Shown: piece by piece, positions 8,449 through 17,777 of the stretch | How positions within the stretch are numbered: position 1 is the first letter of the stretch | Layout of the letters: every line of letters begins with the position of its first letter | Source: an uncultured Eubacteriales bacterium | GTDB lineage: Bacteria > Bacillota > Clostridia > Peptostreptococcales > Anaerovoracaceae | DNA: 64,000 nucleotides | Assembly: GCA_949285555.1 (NCBI GenBank) | Contig: CASDYG010000001.1 | Span: 124,001 to 188,000 of the forward strand | Direction: 5' to 3' | Position numbers and translations under genes: made by a program | Notes under the pieces: model-generated | What the model saw: only the letters and a program-made list of their open reading frames with translations | Databases searched by the model: none | What the model was told of the DNA's origin: nothing

Positions 8449-9750
8449 TTAAAGAGCCTTTCTCATTATAAAATATTCTTTAATTCCATCCACGCTCTGA
8501 TCAAATCGTACCTTTAGAAGCTGCTTTGGATGTGGCGCATATTCCATTTTCTCATCAGTTTCCGCATCATTTATTTCCACTACCTTAAATTCCTTTGCAC
8601 TATAACTTGGTCCAAAGATTTCTACATGGTCTCCTACGGCAAATTTATTTCTTTGCTGTAAAAGAAGAACACCTTCTTCTATCTGATTGTGAATCACACC
8701 TATGAAGGAATAGTCCCTGCTGTAAGCATTGGATTCATAATTTTGATCCTCATTTGTTGGACTGTCGTAATAAAAGCCAGTAGTAAACTGTCTATTGCTC
8801 ACCTTTGCCACTTCATTAATATAGCTGTCAGCACTTTCGGAAATATCTTCCCCTTTATCTAATTTATTATAATATTCATCTATCGCCTTTCTGTAGGCAC
8901 TTACAACAGTAGCCACATAAAAGAGGCTCTTCATTCTTCCTTCTATCTTTGCAGAGGCTACACCTGCCTCAATCAGATCACCCATATTATCTACCATGGC
9001 AAGATCCTTAGAGTTCATAATATATGTGCCTCTTGAATCTTCTTCTATGGGATAATATTCACCAGGCCTTTTTTCTTCTACTAATGCATATTTCCATCTG
9101 CAAGGATGAGCGCATGCCCCCCTATTGGCATCTCTTTCCACCATAAAATTACTTAAAAGGCAGCGTCCCGAATAGCTGATACACATTGCACCATGTACAA
9201 ATGCCTCAAGTTCTAAATCATCGGGAATATTATTTCTCAGCTCTTTAATTTCATCTAGGGATAATTCCCTCGCCAAAACTATTCTCCTAATACCCATCTG
9301 GTACCAGAAATTTGCAGTAGCATAGTTTGTCATATTTGCCTGCGTACTAAGATGAATTTCAGGATTATTAAGTTTTTCTTTCAAAAGTGCTATAACTCCT
9401 GGATCAGAAGCAATAAAGCCATCAATAGAAAGCTCCTTAATATTTTCCAAATATGTTGTAAGCTTTGGAATATCTTCGTTATGAGGAAAAATATTTAAAG
9501 TGAGATACACCTTTTTCCCAAGAGTATGTGCAAACTCAAGACCCTCCTTAAGCTCATCTATGGTAAAATTTCCTGCTCCTGCACGCAGACTAAATGCTTC
9601 TCCACCCAGATATACGGCATCCGCCCCATAGATAAGGGCATATTTTAATTTTTCTAAATCTCCTGCTGGGGCTAAAAGTTCAATCTTATTTTGTTTCAAA
9701 TTATTGTAAGTGCAACACCATCTCCCACTGAGAAGAGTCCCGTGCTGCAT
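8449..9750 (-). CDS. U32 family peptidase-like protein (probable TrhP-type tRNA hydroxylation factor)
   Basis: U32 family protein with the signature 'ELLAPAGDLEKLKYAL' at its N-terminus and the conserved 'VHGAMCISYSGRCLLSNF' and 'ACAHPCRW' cysteine region. Firmicute relatives next to trmR (TrhP1/2) are needed for 5-hydroxyuridine formation at tRNA position 34 rather than for proteolysis. The gene directly follows an O-methyltransferase, matching that pair. The start is uncertain. ATG at 9750 has an excellent AAGGAGG but lies 54 nt inside the upstream gene and adds 17 unconserved residues; TTG at 9699 overlaps the upstream TGA and fits the family N-terminus better but has no good ribosome site. 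Confidence 0.85.
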   Translation of the reverse strand: MQHGTLLSGRWCCTYNNLKQNKIELLAPAGDLEKLKYALIYGADAVYLGGEAFSLRAGAGNFTIDELKEGLEFAHTLGKKVYLTLNIFPHNEDIPKLTTYLENIKELSIDGFIASDPGVIALLKEKLNNPEIHLSTQANMTNYATANFWYQMGIRRIVLARELSLDEIKELRNNIPDDLELEAFVHGAMCISYSGRCLLSNFMVERDANRGACAHPCRWKYALVEEKRPGEYYPIEEDSRGTYIMNSKDLAMVDNMGDLIEAGVASAKIEGRMKSLFYVATVVSAYRKAIDEYYNKLDKGEDISESADSYINEVAKVSNRQFTTGFYYDSPTNEDQNYESNAYSRDYSFIGVIHNQIEEGVLLLQQRNKFAVGDHVEIFGPSYSAKEFKVVEINDAETDEKMEYAPHPKQLLKVRFDQSVDGIKEYFIMRKAL

Positions 9751-10361
9751 TCATCCTCCTTCATTAAATAGTTTATAAATTCATGCATATGTCTAATGTT
9801 TGTTCTGTGTCTTCGTTTTTTATCAACACTACTACCTACAGTAAGGCCATTCATGTAGATATTATCAGAAAGAACAATTCCCCCCTTTTTCATGAGAGGC
9901 TTCATCGCCTTATAAAATCTTAAATAGTGGCTTTTTGCCCCATCGATAAAAGCAAAATCAAAGTTATTTTCCCCTTTTTCAAGTAGCATTTCTATAAGCT
10001 CACCACCATCACAAATATAAGGATAAATATTATGATAATTAAGCCTTCTGAAATTCTCCTTCGCACGAGTGATTAGCTCATCGTCTACATCGCAGGTATA
10101 TATTTTAGCATCCTTGCAGATACTTGAAAATATCATGGAAGAATAGCCAATAGCAGTGCCTATTTCTAATATTTTAAGAGGTCTTTGCATTCTTAACAGC
10201 TGACATATAAAAGACTCTGTTTCCTTTAAAATAATCGGAATTCTTTCATGCTCCGCTTCCATTCGAATAATACCAAGCTCTTCGGATAATGGCATAAAAA
10301 AGCTGTCAGAAAACTCCCTCACCTTTTCATGTACGACCACATTTTCTCCTACTAGCTTCAT
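9696..10361 (-). CDS. trmR: Class I O-methyltransferase (probable tRNA 5-hydroxyuridine methyltransferase TrmR)
   Basis: A 221-residue SAM-dependent O-methyltransferase of the catechol-OMT-like family 3, with the SAM loop 'LEIGTAIGYSS', the acidic 'YTCDVDDELITRAKENF' and the metal-binding 'AFIDGAKSHY' and 'GIVLSDNIYMNG' segments. In Bacillus the homologue YrrM (TrmR) methylates ho5U34 of tRNA to mo5U34. The neighbours here are mltG upstream and a U32 protein downstream, the same order as yrrL-yrrM-yrrN, so the tRNA role is favoured over small-molecule methylation. A single nucleotide separates it from mltG. Confidence 0.85.
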   Translation of the reverse strand: MKLVGENVVVHEKVREFSDSFFMPLSEELGIIRMEAEHERIPIILKETESFICQLLRMQRPLKILEIGTAIGYSSMIFSSICKDAKIYTCDVDDELITRAKENFRRLNYHNIYPYICDGGELIEMLLEKGENNFDFAFIDGAKSHYLRFYKAMKPLMKKGGIVLSDNIYMNGLTVGSSVDKKRRHRTNIRHMHEFINYLMKEDECSTGLFSVGDGVALTII

Positions 10362-10362
10362 A

Positions 10363-11412
10363 CTAATTTCTACCTGCCTTTTTTAAAGCATCATAATAGG
10401 CATCCTTATTTTTTAGGAATTCATCATAATCAACAGAAAATCTTTGACTTCCATCTAGCTTTTCACTAAGTACAAAATACATATACTTAGTTTTTTCAGG
10501 CTTTAATGCCGCCTCAATAGAAGCTATACCCGGATTGCAAATAGGGCCTGGAGGAAGCCCAATATTTTCATAAGTATTATATGGAGAACTTATAGCAATA
10601 TCATCTTCTGTTAAAATTTCCTTAGGCTCTCCTAAAATGTACTGTATGCTTGAACACATTTGAAGAGGCATGTTCGCATCCAGTCTATTGTAAATTACAC
10701 TGGCTACCTTAGCTCTTTCATCATCCTTTTGCGCTTCCTTTTCAACAATAGAAGCTACAGTAATTATATAATTATATGACTGATTTGTGTTATTGAATTT
10801 TTTAAAAATCTCTTCTGTTTTATTTTCAAAGGTCCTTAGCATGGTGTCTAAAATTTCATGTGCACTCATTCCTTTTGTGAAATTATAAGTTGCAGGAAAT
10901 AAGAAACCATCCAATCTTGTACTATCCATCTTCTGCTTTTCTATAAATGAATAATCAAAATCTCCATTACGAACCTCATCATAAAGCTCATCTCGTGATA
11001 CGATGCCAGCATCCTCTAGCTTTGTAGCTATTTGATCTAATGTATAGCCCTCAGGAATAGTAACAGAATTCTTGCTTACCTCACCTGATTTCTTAAGGGC
11101 TGCCATAATCTCGCTACTATGCATATTAGCGCGCACTACATGAGGACCTGCTTTGATTTCCTCAGGTGAATCAAATAATTTACTATAGACTTTAAAGAAC
11201 AATGCCTTTTTTACAAGTCCCTTTTCTTCCAGCTCTGCAGCTACTTGATCAAGAGTAGCACCAGCTTCCACACTTATTTCCACTTCAGTTGCATTTGCCG
11301 ATGCAGGAGAAGAAATTACTTTATAAGAAGCAAATCCACCTACTACTATCAGCAGAATAATTAATATAATTATGCTTAAAGCTTTCTTACCTTTTGATTT
11401 TCTGTTTGACAT
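10363..11412 (-). CDS. mltG: Endolytic transglycosylase MltG
   Basis: MltG cleaves nascent peptidoglycan strands within the glycan chain and sets strand length at the membrane. The 349-residue protein has a short basic N-terminus, a single transmembrane helix (about 12-32), a LysM-like region ('GATLDQVAAELEEKGLV' and 'TIPEGYTLDQIATKLEDAGI') and a catalytic YceG domain with the active-site Glu in 'ASIVEKEA' and the 'IYNRLDANMPLQ' and 'LPPGPICNPG' blocks. It follows an intrinsic terminator located after efp, so its transcription probably depends on readthrough. Tandem with trmR. Confidence 0.94.
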   Translation of the reverse strand: MSNRKSKGKKALSIIILIILLIVVGGFASYKVISSPASANATEVEISVEAGATLDQVAAELEEKGLVKKALFFKVYSKLFDSPEEIKAGPHVVRANMHSSEIMAALKKSGEVSKNSVTIPEGYTLDQIATKLEDAGIVSRDELYDEVRNGDFDYSFIEKQKMDSTRLDGFLFPATYNFTKGMSAHEILDTMLRTFENKTEEIFKKFNNTNQSYNYIITVASIVEKEAQKDDERAKVASVIYNRLDANMPLQMCSSIQYILGEPKEILTEDDIAISSPYNTYENIGLPPGPICNPGIASIEAALKPEKTKYMYFVLSEKLDGSQRFSVDYDEFLKNKDAYYDALKKAGRN

Positions 11413-11433
11413 AATGTATCCCTTTTAATATGC

Positions 11434-11454
11434 AAAAAGGCGTTTACACGCCTT
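11434..11454 (-). terminator. Intrinsic terminator between efp and mltG
   Basis: On the minus strand an AAGGCGT/ACGCCTT stem with a four-base loop is followed by five T residues, right after the efp stop codon. As it sits inside a run of same-strand genes it probably lowers rather than blocks transcription into mltG. Confidence 0.75.
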
Positions 11455-11457
11455 ATG

Positions 11458-12021
11458 TTAGTTCTTTGATCTACCTAAATACTCACCAGTTCTAGTATCG
11501 ATCTGGATACTTTCACCTTCCTCAATAAATATTGGTACCTGTATGATAGCGCCAGTCTCAACTGTAGCAGCCTTTGTTACATTAGTAGCGGTATCACCTT
11601 TAACACCAGGCTCTGTTTCTATAACCTTAAGATCCACAAAGTTTGGAGCTTCCACTAAGAATGGATTATTCTTATAAAATTTGATTGTTGCCTCATCATT
11701 TTCACGAATGTACTTCATAGCTTCCTCCACCTGATCTTGGCTAATAGGAATCTGTTCATATGTTTCCTGATCCATGAAATAATATAGCTCTCCATCATTA
11801 TATAGATATTGCATAACCTTGGTTTCTATATGCGCCTTAGGGAATTTATCACTAGGATTAAAAGCCTCTTCCCTTGTTGCTCCTGTAAGAATATTCTTGT
11901 ACTTAGTTCTTACAAAGGCTGCACCCTTACCTGGCTTTACATGCTGAAAATCCAAAATAACATGTGGTTCACCATTAATCTCAAAGGTAATACCTTTTCT
12001 AAAATCACCTGCACTAATCAT
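11458..12021 (-). CDS. efp: Translation elongation factor P
   Basis: EF-P binds between the ribosomal P and E sites and relieves stalling at polyproline stretches. The 187-residue protein has the three beta-barrel domains of the family: KOW-like domain I with the tip loop '[14 protein letters not shown]', a central OB domain and a C-terminal OB domain ending '[15 protein letters not shown]'. The tip residue is Lys32, the residue modified in Bacillus EF-P; the PGKGAAF context is of that type. GAGG precedes the ATG. It has its own likely promoter at 12069-12098 and a terminator behind it. Confidence 0.97.
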   Translation of the reverse strand: MISAGDFRKGITFEINGEPHVILDFQHVKPGKGAAFVRTKYKNILTGATREEAFNPSDKFPKAHIETKVMQYLYNDGELYYFMDQETYEQIPISQDQVEEAMKYIRENDEATIKFYKNNPFLVEAPNFVDLKVIETEPGVKGDTATNVTKAATVETGAIIQVPIFIEEGESIQIDTRTGEYLGRSKN

Positions 12022-12068
12022 ATAATTTCCTCTTTCAATCTTTTATTTTTCTATTATATTCGTACCTA

Positions 12069-12098
12069 ATTATATCAAATAATAAGGCTATTTTGCAA
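12069..12098 (-). promoter_or_regulatory. Probable sigma-A promoter for efp
   Basis: Minus-strand TTGCAA (12098-12093), an 18-nt spacer and TATAAT (12074-12069) lie 48 nt upstream of the efp start, with the -35 box inside the last codons of the YlbF gene. Confidence 0.5.
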
Positions 12099-12426
12099 TA
12101 GATGGGATAGCATCCATAATTATCTTTTGAACATCATTTATCATAGTTGCCATACGCATTGAGCTTTGGAGGTACTCCATAACAACTGGATTAGCTGCCA
12201 TAATTGCAGAGAATTTTTCCAGATCTGCCTGCATGCTTTGAGCTTTACTCATATCCCCGCCCAAAATTGCCTGTTGTAATTCTGCCTGTTTACTTTCTAA
12301 ATCTTTTAAGATGTTCTTTACATCGGGAATACCATTAATTTTTTCAACTATTTGAGCCATCTCTTTTCCTTCGCCCGACTCCTTGATAGCTGCTGCCAAT
12401 TGGTGTGCCTGATCGTATACGTTCAT
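12088..12426 (-). CDS. YlbF/YmcA family regulatory protein
   Basis: A 112-residue, all-helical protein of the YlbF/YmcA (Com_YlbF) family. In Bacillus, YlbF, YmcA and YaaT form an Fe-S complex that acts with RNase Y in mRNA maturation. The visible pattern is a helical hairpin with 'DVKNILKDLESKQAELQQA' and a C-terminal 'YLQSSMRMATMINDVQKII'. The ATG at 12426 has AGGAGG 5 nt upstream; an upstream ATG at 12447 has none. It follows the RNase J gene by 8 nt, so an RNA-processing role is attractive but inferred. Confidence 0.82.
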   Translation of the reverse strand: MNVYDQAHQLAAAIKESGEGKEMAQIVEKINGIPDVKNILKDLESKQAELQQAILGGDMSKAQSMQADLEKFSAIMAANPVVMEYLQSSMRMATMINDVQKIIMDAIPSIAK

Positions 12427-12434
12427 TATTCCTC

Positions 12435-14318
12435 CTAATAAAAGCACTCTACGATAATCGGTATTATGACAGGATATCTTTTTGTTTTGCTATAAATATA
12501 TCCTCTCATAGATTCTTTGAACTTAAATTTTAAACTATCTATAGAGATACTGGATCTATTAAATTCCTTGTTTATAATTTGCATTGCCTTTTCTTTTGTA
12601 CTTTCGATGAAGGCTCCACTGTCCTTTACGTAGATAAAGCCCATTGTATGAATCTCAGGCTCATCTATGATTTCGCCAGTAAGCTTGTTGAGCTTTATTA
12701 CAAATGTAATAAGACCCGCTTCGGATAACTGTACTCGTTCTTTGAGTACAAGGCTGCCTACATCACCTACACCAAGACCATCTACAAGGATTTCTTCAAT
12801 CTTTATCTTCTCTCGATTAAGCTTCGCTTTTCCCTGCTTTATGGATAACTCATCTCCATTTCCCAAGATGAATACCCTATCCTTCATTTCATCTCCTCGA
12901 AGGTCCTCAGCTAATCTTTTATGTCCAATCAAATGCCTATATTCACCATGAACTGGCATAAAAAATTTAGGCTTTATCAGTGAATGAATAATTTTTAAAT
13001 CCTCCTGAAATGCGTGGCCAGAAACATGTATATCTGCAATATCACTATATATTACATCTACCTCCTTCTTATAAAGTAGGTTTACCACATTACTTACCGT
13101 ACGCTCGTTTCCTGGAACAGGTGTAGAAGAGAAAATTACCATATCACCCTTCTTGAGCTTGACATTTCTGTGCTCATCCTTAGCCATTCTTGATAAAGCA
13201 GCCATAGGTTCACCTTGACTTCCTGTGGTGATGATTACTATTTCACTATCTGGGAACTTAGATGAAATATGAAGCGGTACATAGGTAGATTCAGGAAATT
13301 GGAAATAATTTAAATCCTTTGCAATAGATACAACTTTTTCTATGCTGCGACCTGAAAATGCAACCTTTCTATCATATTTTACAGCTAGCTCTATTATCTT
13401 TTGTATTCTATGAACATTTGAAGAAAAAGTAGCTATTATTATTCTTCCCTTTGCATTACTGAAAATAGTATCAAGAGTATTTCCAACTACCTTTTCCGAC
13501 GGGGTAAAACCTGGCCTTAAAGCATTTGTACTATCTGCCATTAAAAGATCTACCCCCTCAAGACCTATACTAGCTAGCCTGTGCATGTTCATAGGCTCTC
13601 CGTCTACTGGTGTAAAGTCAATTTTAAAGTCTCCTGTATGAAAAACACTTCCCGCCGGAGTCTTTATGTACAAGCAAATCGAATCAACTATAGAGTGAGT
13701 AGCTCTTATAGCTTCAATTGAAAAACTACCAACCTTAAAACTTTTCCCTGCTTTAATAGATTTTAATCTACCTGATATACCGTGTTCTGCTAATTTACTT
13801 TCAATAAGTGCAAGTGGCAGCTTGGTACTATAGATCGGAACATCTAACTTTTTTAAAAGATACGGAATAGCTCCAATATGATCCTCATGTCCATGAGTGA
13901 TTATTAGTGCTTTTACCTTTGATCTGTTTTCTACTAGATAGTTAAAATCTGGTATTACCAAATCAATACCTGGCATCTCACTATTTGGAAATGAAAGACC
14001 GCAGTCCACGGCAATAATCTCATCATTATATTCAAAAACTGTCATATTTTTGCCGATTTCATTAAGGCCTCCAATTGGTATGACTTTAAGCTCACCCATT
14101 TGACCTCTTGCTATACCACCTAATTTTTTAGACCTTTTGATATCTGTCTTATTATGACTTGAAATTCCACTTGTTTTTTGAATCGCCTTATTCTTCTTAG
14201 ACTTATTTGAGCTAGCTTCCTTCTTTTTTAGCACAGCCGGCTTAGCCACTTTGGCTTTATTTATTCTGTTTTTACTCTCTAATTTTTTAGTTTTTCTTTC
14301 TGTATTATTCTTCAACAT
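12435..14318 (-). CDS. rnj: Ribonuclease J with lysine-rich N-terminal extension
   Basis: RNase J is a metallo-beta-lactamase/beta-CASP nuclease with 5'-3' exonuclease and endonuclease activity in mRNA decay and rRNA maturation. The zinc motif 'THGHEDHIG' is at about 141-149, with 'HTGDFKID', 'ADSTNA', the beta-CASP segment 'IIATFSSNVHRIQKI' and a C-terminal 'GHAFQEDLKII' and 'PVHGEYRHL'. The first about 73 residues are an unusual extension rich in Lys, Asn and Ser. An internal ATG at 14099 (GQMGEL) with AGAGG just upstream would give a normal-length protein. It follows leuS by 5 nt. Starts at 14318 (ATG) and 14315 (TTG) are both possible. Confidence 0.93.
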   Translation of the reverse strand: MLKNNTERKTKKLESKNRINKAKVAKPAVLKKKEASSNKSKKNKAIQKTSGISSHNKTDIKRSKKLGGIARGQMGELKVIPIGGLNEIGKNMTVFEYNDEIIAVDCGLSFPNSEMPGIDLVIPDFNYLVENRSKVKALIITHGHEDHIGAIPYLLKKLDVPIYSTKLPLALIESKLAEHGISGRLKSIKAGKSFKVGSFSIEAIRATHSIVDSICLYIKTPAGSVFHTGDFKIDFTPVDGEPMNMHRLASIGLEGVDLLMADSTNALRPGFTPSEKVVGNTLDTIFSNAKGRIIIATFSSNVHRIQKIIELAVKYDRKVAFSGRSIEKVVSIAKDLNYFQFPESTYVPLHISSKFPDSEIVIITTGSQGEPMAALSRMAKDEHRNVKLKKGDMVIFSSTPVPGNERTVSNVVNLLYKKEVDVIYSDIADIHVSGHAFQEDLKIIHSLIKPKFFMPVHGEYRHLIGHKRLAEDLRGDEMKDRVFILGNGDELSIKQGKAKLNREKIKIEEILVDGLGVGDVGSLVLKERVQLSEAGLITFVIKLNKLTGEIIDEPEIHTMGFIYVKDSGAFIESTKEKAMQIINKEFNRSSISIDSLKFKFKESMRGYIYSKTKRYPVIIPIIVECFY

Positions 14319-14323
14319 CCCTC

Positions 14324-16795
14324 CTATCTAACTACAAAGTTAACAAGCTTATTTGGAACGCCGATAGACTTAATTATTGTTTTATCATCAAGCAGCTCTT
14401 TACATATTTGTTCATTTTTAACCAATTCTACCAATGAATTTGAATCAAGTCCCATAGGTACTATCAGCTTTGCTTTTACCTTTCCATTTAGCTGCACAAC
14501 AATTTCTACCTCTTCTACCTGCAAGGCTTTTTCATCTACAGCCGGCCATCCGGCATTCATTATACCAGCATCGCTTCCAAGACCAACCCACATCTCTTCA
14601 CATATGTGAGGTGTGAATGGGGATAAAAGCAATACCATATTTTTAACCGCCTCAAGTAGAATAGCGTCATTTCTATCACTAAGCTCTTTATATTTATAAA
14701 TTTCATTAACAAGTTCCATTATAGAACTTATAGCCGTATTAAAGTTAAATCTTCCTGCAACATCTTCCGTCACTTTTTTAATTGCCGTATGCATTACCAA
14801 ACGAAGCTTTTTATCTTCTTTTGAGAGCTTGTCTCTGCTGTAAGATTCTTCTGGCTTTATGCCTGCAACCTCGTATGCAAGTCTATATACACGATTAAGG
14901 AATCTAAAGCTTCCCTCAACCCCTTCATCAGACCAATCCAGTTCCTTTTGTGGAGGAGCAGCAAAAAGAATGAACAGTCTGGCAGTATCGGCACCATATT
15001 TTTTAATAATTTCATCAGGACTTACTATATTGCCTAAGGATTTACTCATCTTTCTACCATCCTTATTGACCATTCCCTGTGTCAAAAGATTTTTAAATGG
15101 TTCTTCGTTAGAAACATATCCAAGATCCTTAAGTGCCATTTGGAAAAATCTTGAATACAAAAGGTGTAGTATTGCGTGCTCAACACCACCTATATATTGG
15201 TCTACACTCATCCAGTAATCGGCATTTTCTTTGCTGAAAGGCAGCTTCTCATTATGAGGATCACAATATCTGAGGAAATACCATGATGAGTCTAGGAATG
15301 TGTCCATGGTATCAAGCTCTCTTTCCGCGTGACCTCCACATACAGGGCAAACACAATTTTTAAATTCCTTAGAACCTGCAAGTGGAGAGCTACCCTTACC
15401 TGTAAATTCTACATCCTTTGGCAGTAAAACAGGAAGATTCTCTTCCTTTTCTGGCACCCAGCCACATTTTTCACAATAGATCATTGGAATTGGAGTTCCC
15501 CAATATCTCTGTCGGGAAATTAGCCAATCACGAAGCCTATATGTAGTAGTGGCCTTGCCTATCTTCTTCTCCTCAAGATGATTTATGATTTTTCCCATGG
15601 CCTCCTTATTATTAAGCCCGTTAAATTCACCAGAATTTATCATTGTACCTTCTGCAGCATAGCTTTCCGATAAATTATTTATGTCTACTTCTTTATTTAA
15701 AGGTGCAACTACTGGTAAAACAGAAATATTATATTTTTTGGCAAAATCAAAATCTCTTTCATCATGGGCAGGAACTGCCATAATGGCACCAGTACCATAT
15801 CCCATCAGCACATAATCAGATATATAAATTGGAACAGGATTGCCATTTAAAGGATTAATGGCGTTTACGCCAAGAGCGACGCCAGTTTTTTCCTTAACCG
15901 TTGACGTCCTTTCTATATCATTCATATGTGATACGGCTTCTCTATACTCCTCTACCTGCTTCTTTATATTCTCATTCTTGACTATTTTATCCACAAGAGG
16001 ATGTTCAGGGGCAAGTACCATGTATGTAACACCATAAACGGTATCTGCTCTGGTTGTAAACACCTTTATAGTTTCATCTATGCCTTCTACATTAAAATCT
16101 ATAGTAGCACCCCTGGATCTTCCTATCCAGTTTTTTTGCATCAACCTGACTTTTTCAGGCCATCCCTTTAGAGTATCAATATTATCAAGTAGCCTATCTG
16201 CATACTCCGTAATCTTTAAGTACCACTGAGAAAGGCTTTTTTTGCCAACTAATGTTCCACATCTTTCACAGCAGCCATTAACAACCTGCTCATTAGCAAG
16301 TACTGTCTGACAGCTAGGACACCAGTTAACAGGATTTTCTTTTTTATAAGCCAGCCCCTTTTTATAAAACTGAATGAAAATCCACTGCATCCATTTATAA
16401 TAATCGGGGTTACAGGTCTGTACCTCTTTATTCCAATCATAAGAAAGACCGAGCCTATTTAGCTGAGTTCTCATCTCAGCAATGTTATCCCAAGTCCACT
16501 TACTTGGCTCCACGCCATTTTTTATAGCCGCATTTTCAGCTGGAAGTCCAAATGAATCAAATCCCATTGGATGAAGTACATTAAATCCTTGCATCTTCTT
16601 TACTCTGGCAACAACATCACCTATTGAGTAATTTCTAACATGCCCCATATGAAGCTTTCCAGATGGATATGGGAACATTTCAAGTACATAATACTTTTCC
16701 TTACTTTTATCCTCACCAGTAGCAAAAACATTATTTTCTTGCCAATATTTTTGCCAGCTTTTTTCTATTTCCTGAAATTCGTATTTTTCCTTCAT
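14324..16795 (-). CDS. leuS: Leucyl-tRNA synthetase
   Basis: A class I aminoacyl-tRNA synthetase of 823 residues, a usual bacterial length. The HIGH motif appears as '[15 protein letters not shown]' (about 42-56), the KMSKS loop as '[10 protein letters not shown]', and between them the CP1 editing domain with '[13 protein letters not shown]' and '[11 protein letters not shown]'. A zinc-type 'CPSCQTVL...CERCG' insertion is also seen. C-terminal anticodon-binding and '[12 protein letters not shown]' domains are complete. There is no leader space for a T-box: the gene starts 14 nt after rsfS. Confidence 0.98.
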   Translation of the reverse strand: MKEKYEFQEIEKSWQKYWQENNVFATGEDKSKEKYYVLEMFPYPSGKLHMGHVRNYSIGDVVARVKKMQGFNVLHPMGFDSFGLPAENAAIKNGVEPSKWTWDNIAEMRTQLNRLGLSYDWNKEVQTCNPDYYKWMQWIFIQFYKKGLAYKKENPVNWCPSCQTVLANEQVVNGCCERCGTLVGKKSLSQWYLKITEYADRLLDNIDTLKGWPEKVRLMQKNWIGRSRGATIDFNVEGIDETIKVFTTRADTVYGVTYMVLAPEHPLVDKIVKNENIKKQVEEYREAVSHMNDIERTSTVKEKTGVALGVNAINPLNGNPVPIYISDYVLMGYGTGAIMAVPAHDERDFDFAKKYNISVLPVVAPLNKEVDINNLSESYAAEGTMINSGEFNGLNNKEAMGKIINHLEEKKIGKATTTYRLRDWLISRQRYWGTPIPMIYCEKCGWVPEKEENLPVLLPKDVEFTGKGSSPLAGSKEFKNCVCPVCGGHAERELDTMDTFLDSSWYFLRYCDPHNEKLPFSKENADYWMSVDQYIGGVEHAILHLLYSRFFQMALKDLGYVSNEEPFKNLLTQGMVNKDGRKMSKSLGNIVSPDEIIKKYGADTARLFILFAAPPQKELDWSDEGVEGSFRFLNRVYRLAYEVAGIKPEESYSRDKLSKEDKKLRLVMHTAIKKVTEDVAGRFNFNTAISSIMELVNEIYKYKELSDRNDAILLEAVKNMVLLLSPFTPHICEEMWVGLGSDAGIMNAGWPAVDEKALQVEEVEIVVQLNGKVKAKLIVPMGLDSNSLVELVKNEQICKELLDDKTIIKSIGVPNKLVNFVVR

Positions 16796-16809
16796 TTGTT
16801 ACCTCATTT

Positions 16810-17148
16810 TTAAAACTCAATTTGAACGCAGTCTGACCAAAGCTTATGAAGGGCATACCTTTCCCTGCCTTCTTCTGTAAAAATATTCACTAAAAAATCA
16901 CCGTAATCCATAAGCGTCCAAATTTGACTTGTACCAGTTTCAATGTTCTTAGCCTCGAGTTGCCATCTAAAGCACAGCTCCTTTATAGTCTCCTCAAGTG
17001 CATTTAGCTGTCTTGAAGAACCGGCAGTAGCAATAATCATATAATCTGCAAATGAGGCCTTATCCCCTATCTTGTAAATTAAAATATCTGTTGCTTTTTT
17101 ATTATCAAGCTCTCGTCCTATTTCTTTAACAATACTGTCAATATCCAT
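16810..17148 (-). CDS. rsfS: Ribosomal silencing factor RsfS
   Basis: RsfS (Iojap/YbeB) binds uL14 on the 50S subunit and blocks joining with 30S in starvation. The family block 'DNKKATDILIYKIGDKASFADYMIIA' is split here only for quoting: the DILIYKI and ADYMIIATAGSSRQ segments are plain, followed by 'LMDYGDFLVNIFTEEGRERY'. The ATG at 17148 is chosen because GAGG lies 6 nt upstream and it gives the usual 112 residues; a further ATG at 17160 overlaps the yqeK stop. The nadD-yqeK-rsfS order is conserved in Firmicutes. Confidence 0.94.
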   Translation of the reverse strand: MDIDSIVKEIGRELDNKKATDILIYKIGDKASFADYMIIATAGSSRQLNALEETIKELCFRWQLEAKNIETGTSQIWTLMDYGDFLVNIFTEEGRERYALHKLWSDCVQIEF

Positions 17149-17156
17149 ACCATACC

Positions 17157-17777
17157 TCATATATTTTCTTCTAACCATTTTTTTGCTTCTATACTATCAC
17201 TGTCAATGTTAAAATGATTTGCTGTTAAAAATTCAAGCACACCATTTATGGTAATTAAACATGCTTCGGTAAGTCTTTTTTCATCTAATAGCTTTCTTAT
17301 CTCACCAACAAATTTGTAAGTTCTGTTTTCCTCTGCCGCATCTGCAACAAAGGCTATCATTTCAAGCTGCGACATTCCTCTTCTGCCAGTAGTGTGATAG
17401 CTAATAGCATTTAACACATCTTCATCCTTTATGCCTATTTCATACCTTAAAAACGCCGCTGCCAATTTGCTGTGCGCCAGATTGATATTTTTCTTATATT
17501 TAGCACCTAATTTAAAATAAGTGACCATTTTACTACATTCATCCAGACTTATTTGTTTGAACATATCATGAGCAATTCCGATAAAATAACCCTTAAATGG
17601 ATCTATTCCCCGCTCGCTGCAAAGTGTACTTGCAAGTCTTGCAACACCAACACTATGCTCGTACCTATGTGAAGTCATAACATCCTTAACATGAGCCTCC
17701 ATTATAAGGCTGGCAGCTTCATAAGAACTACAGCTAGCTATAGGCATAAGTTTATTTTTTAGCTGCTCCATATCCAT
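17157..17777 (-). CDS. yqeK: YqeK family HD-domain hydrolase (probable Ap4A hydrolase)
   Basis: A 206-residue HD-domain metal-dependent phosphohydrolase; the YqeK family cleaves diadenosine tetraphosphate symmetrically. Metal-ligand segments are 'SHRYEHSVGVARLA' (His), 'IGIAHDMFKQ' (His-Asp) and 'NLAHSKLAAAFL', with 'AISYHTTGRRGMS' and 'FVADAAEENR' later. A longer open frame reaches 17894 inside nadD but the first 39 codons look unlike the family. The ATG at 17777 has AAGGAG 10 nt upstream and overlaps nadD by 26 nt. Next to nadD, as usual. Confidence 0.9.
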   Translation of the reverse strand: MDMEQLKNKLMPIASCSSYEAASLIMEAHVKDVMTSHRYEHSVGVARLASTLCSERGIDPFKGYFIGIAHDMFKQISLDECSKMVTYFKLGAKYKKNINLAHSKLAAAFLRYEIGIKDEDVLNAISYHTTGRRGMSQLEMIAFVADAAEENRTYKFVGEIRKLLDEKRLTEACLITINGVLEFLTANHFNIDSDSIEAKKWLEENI

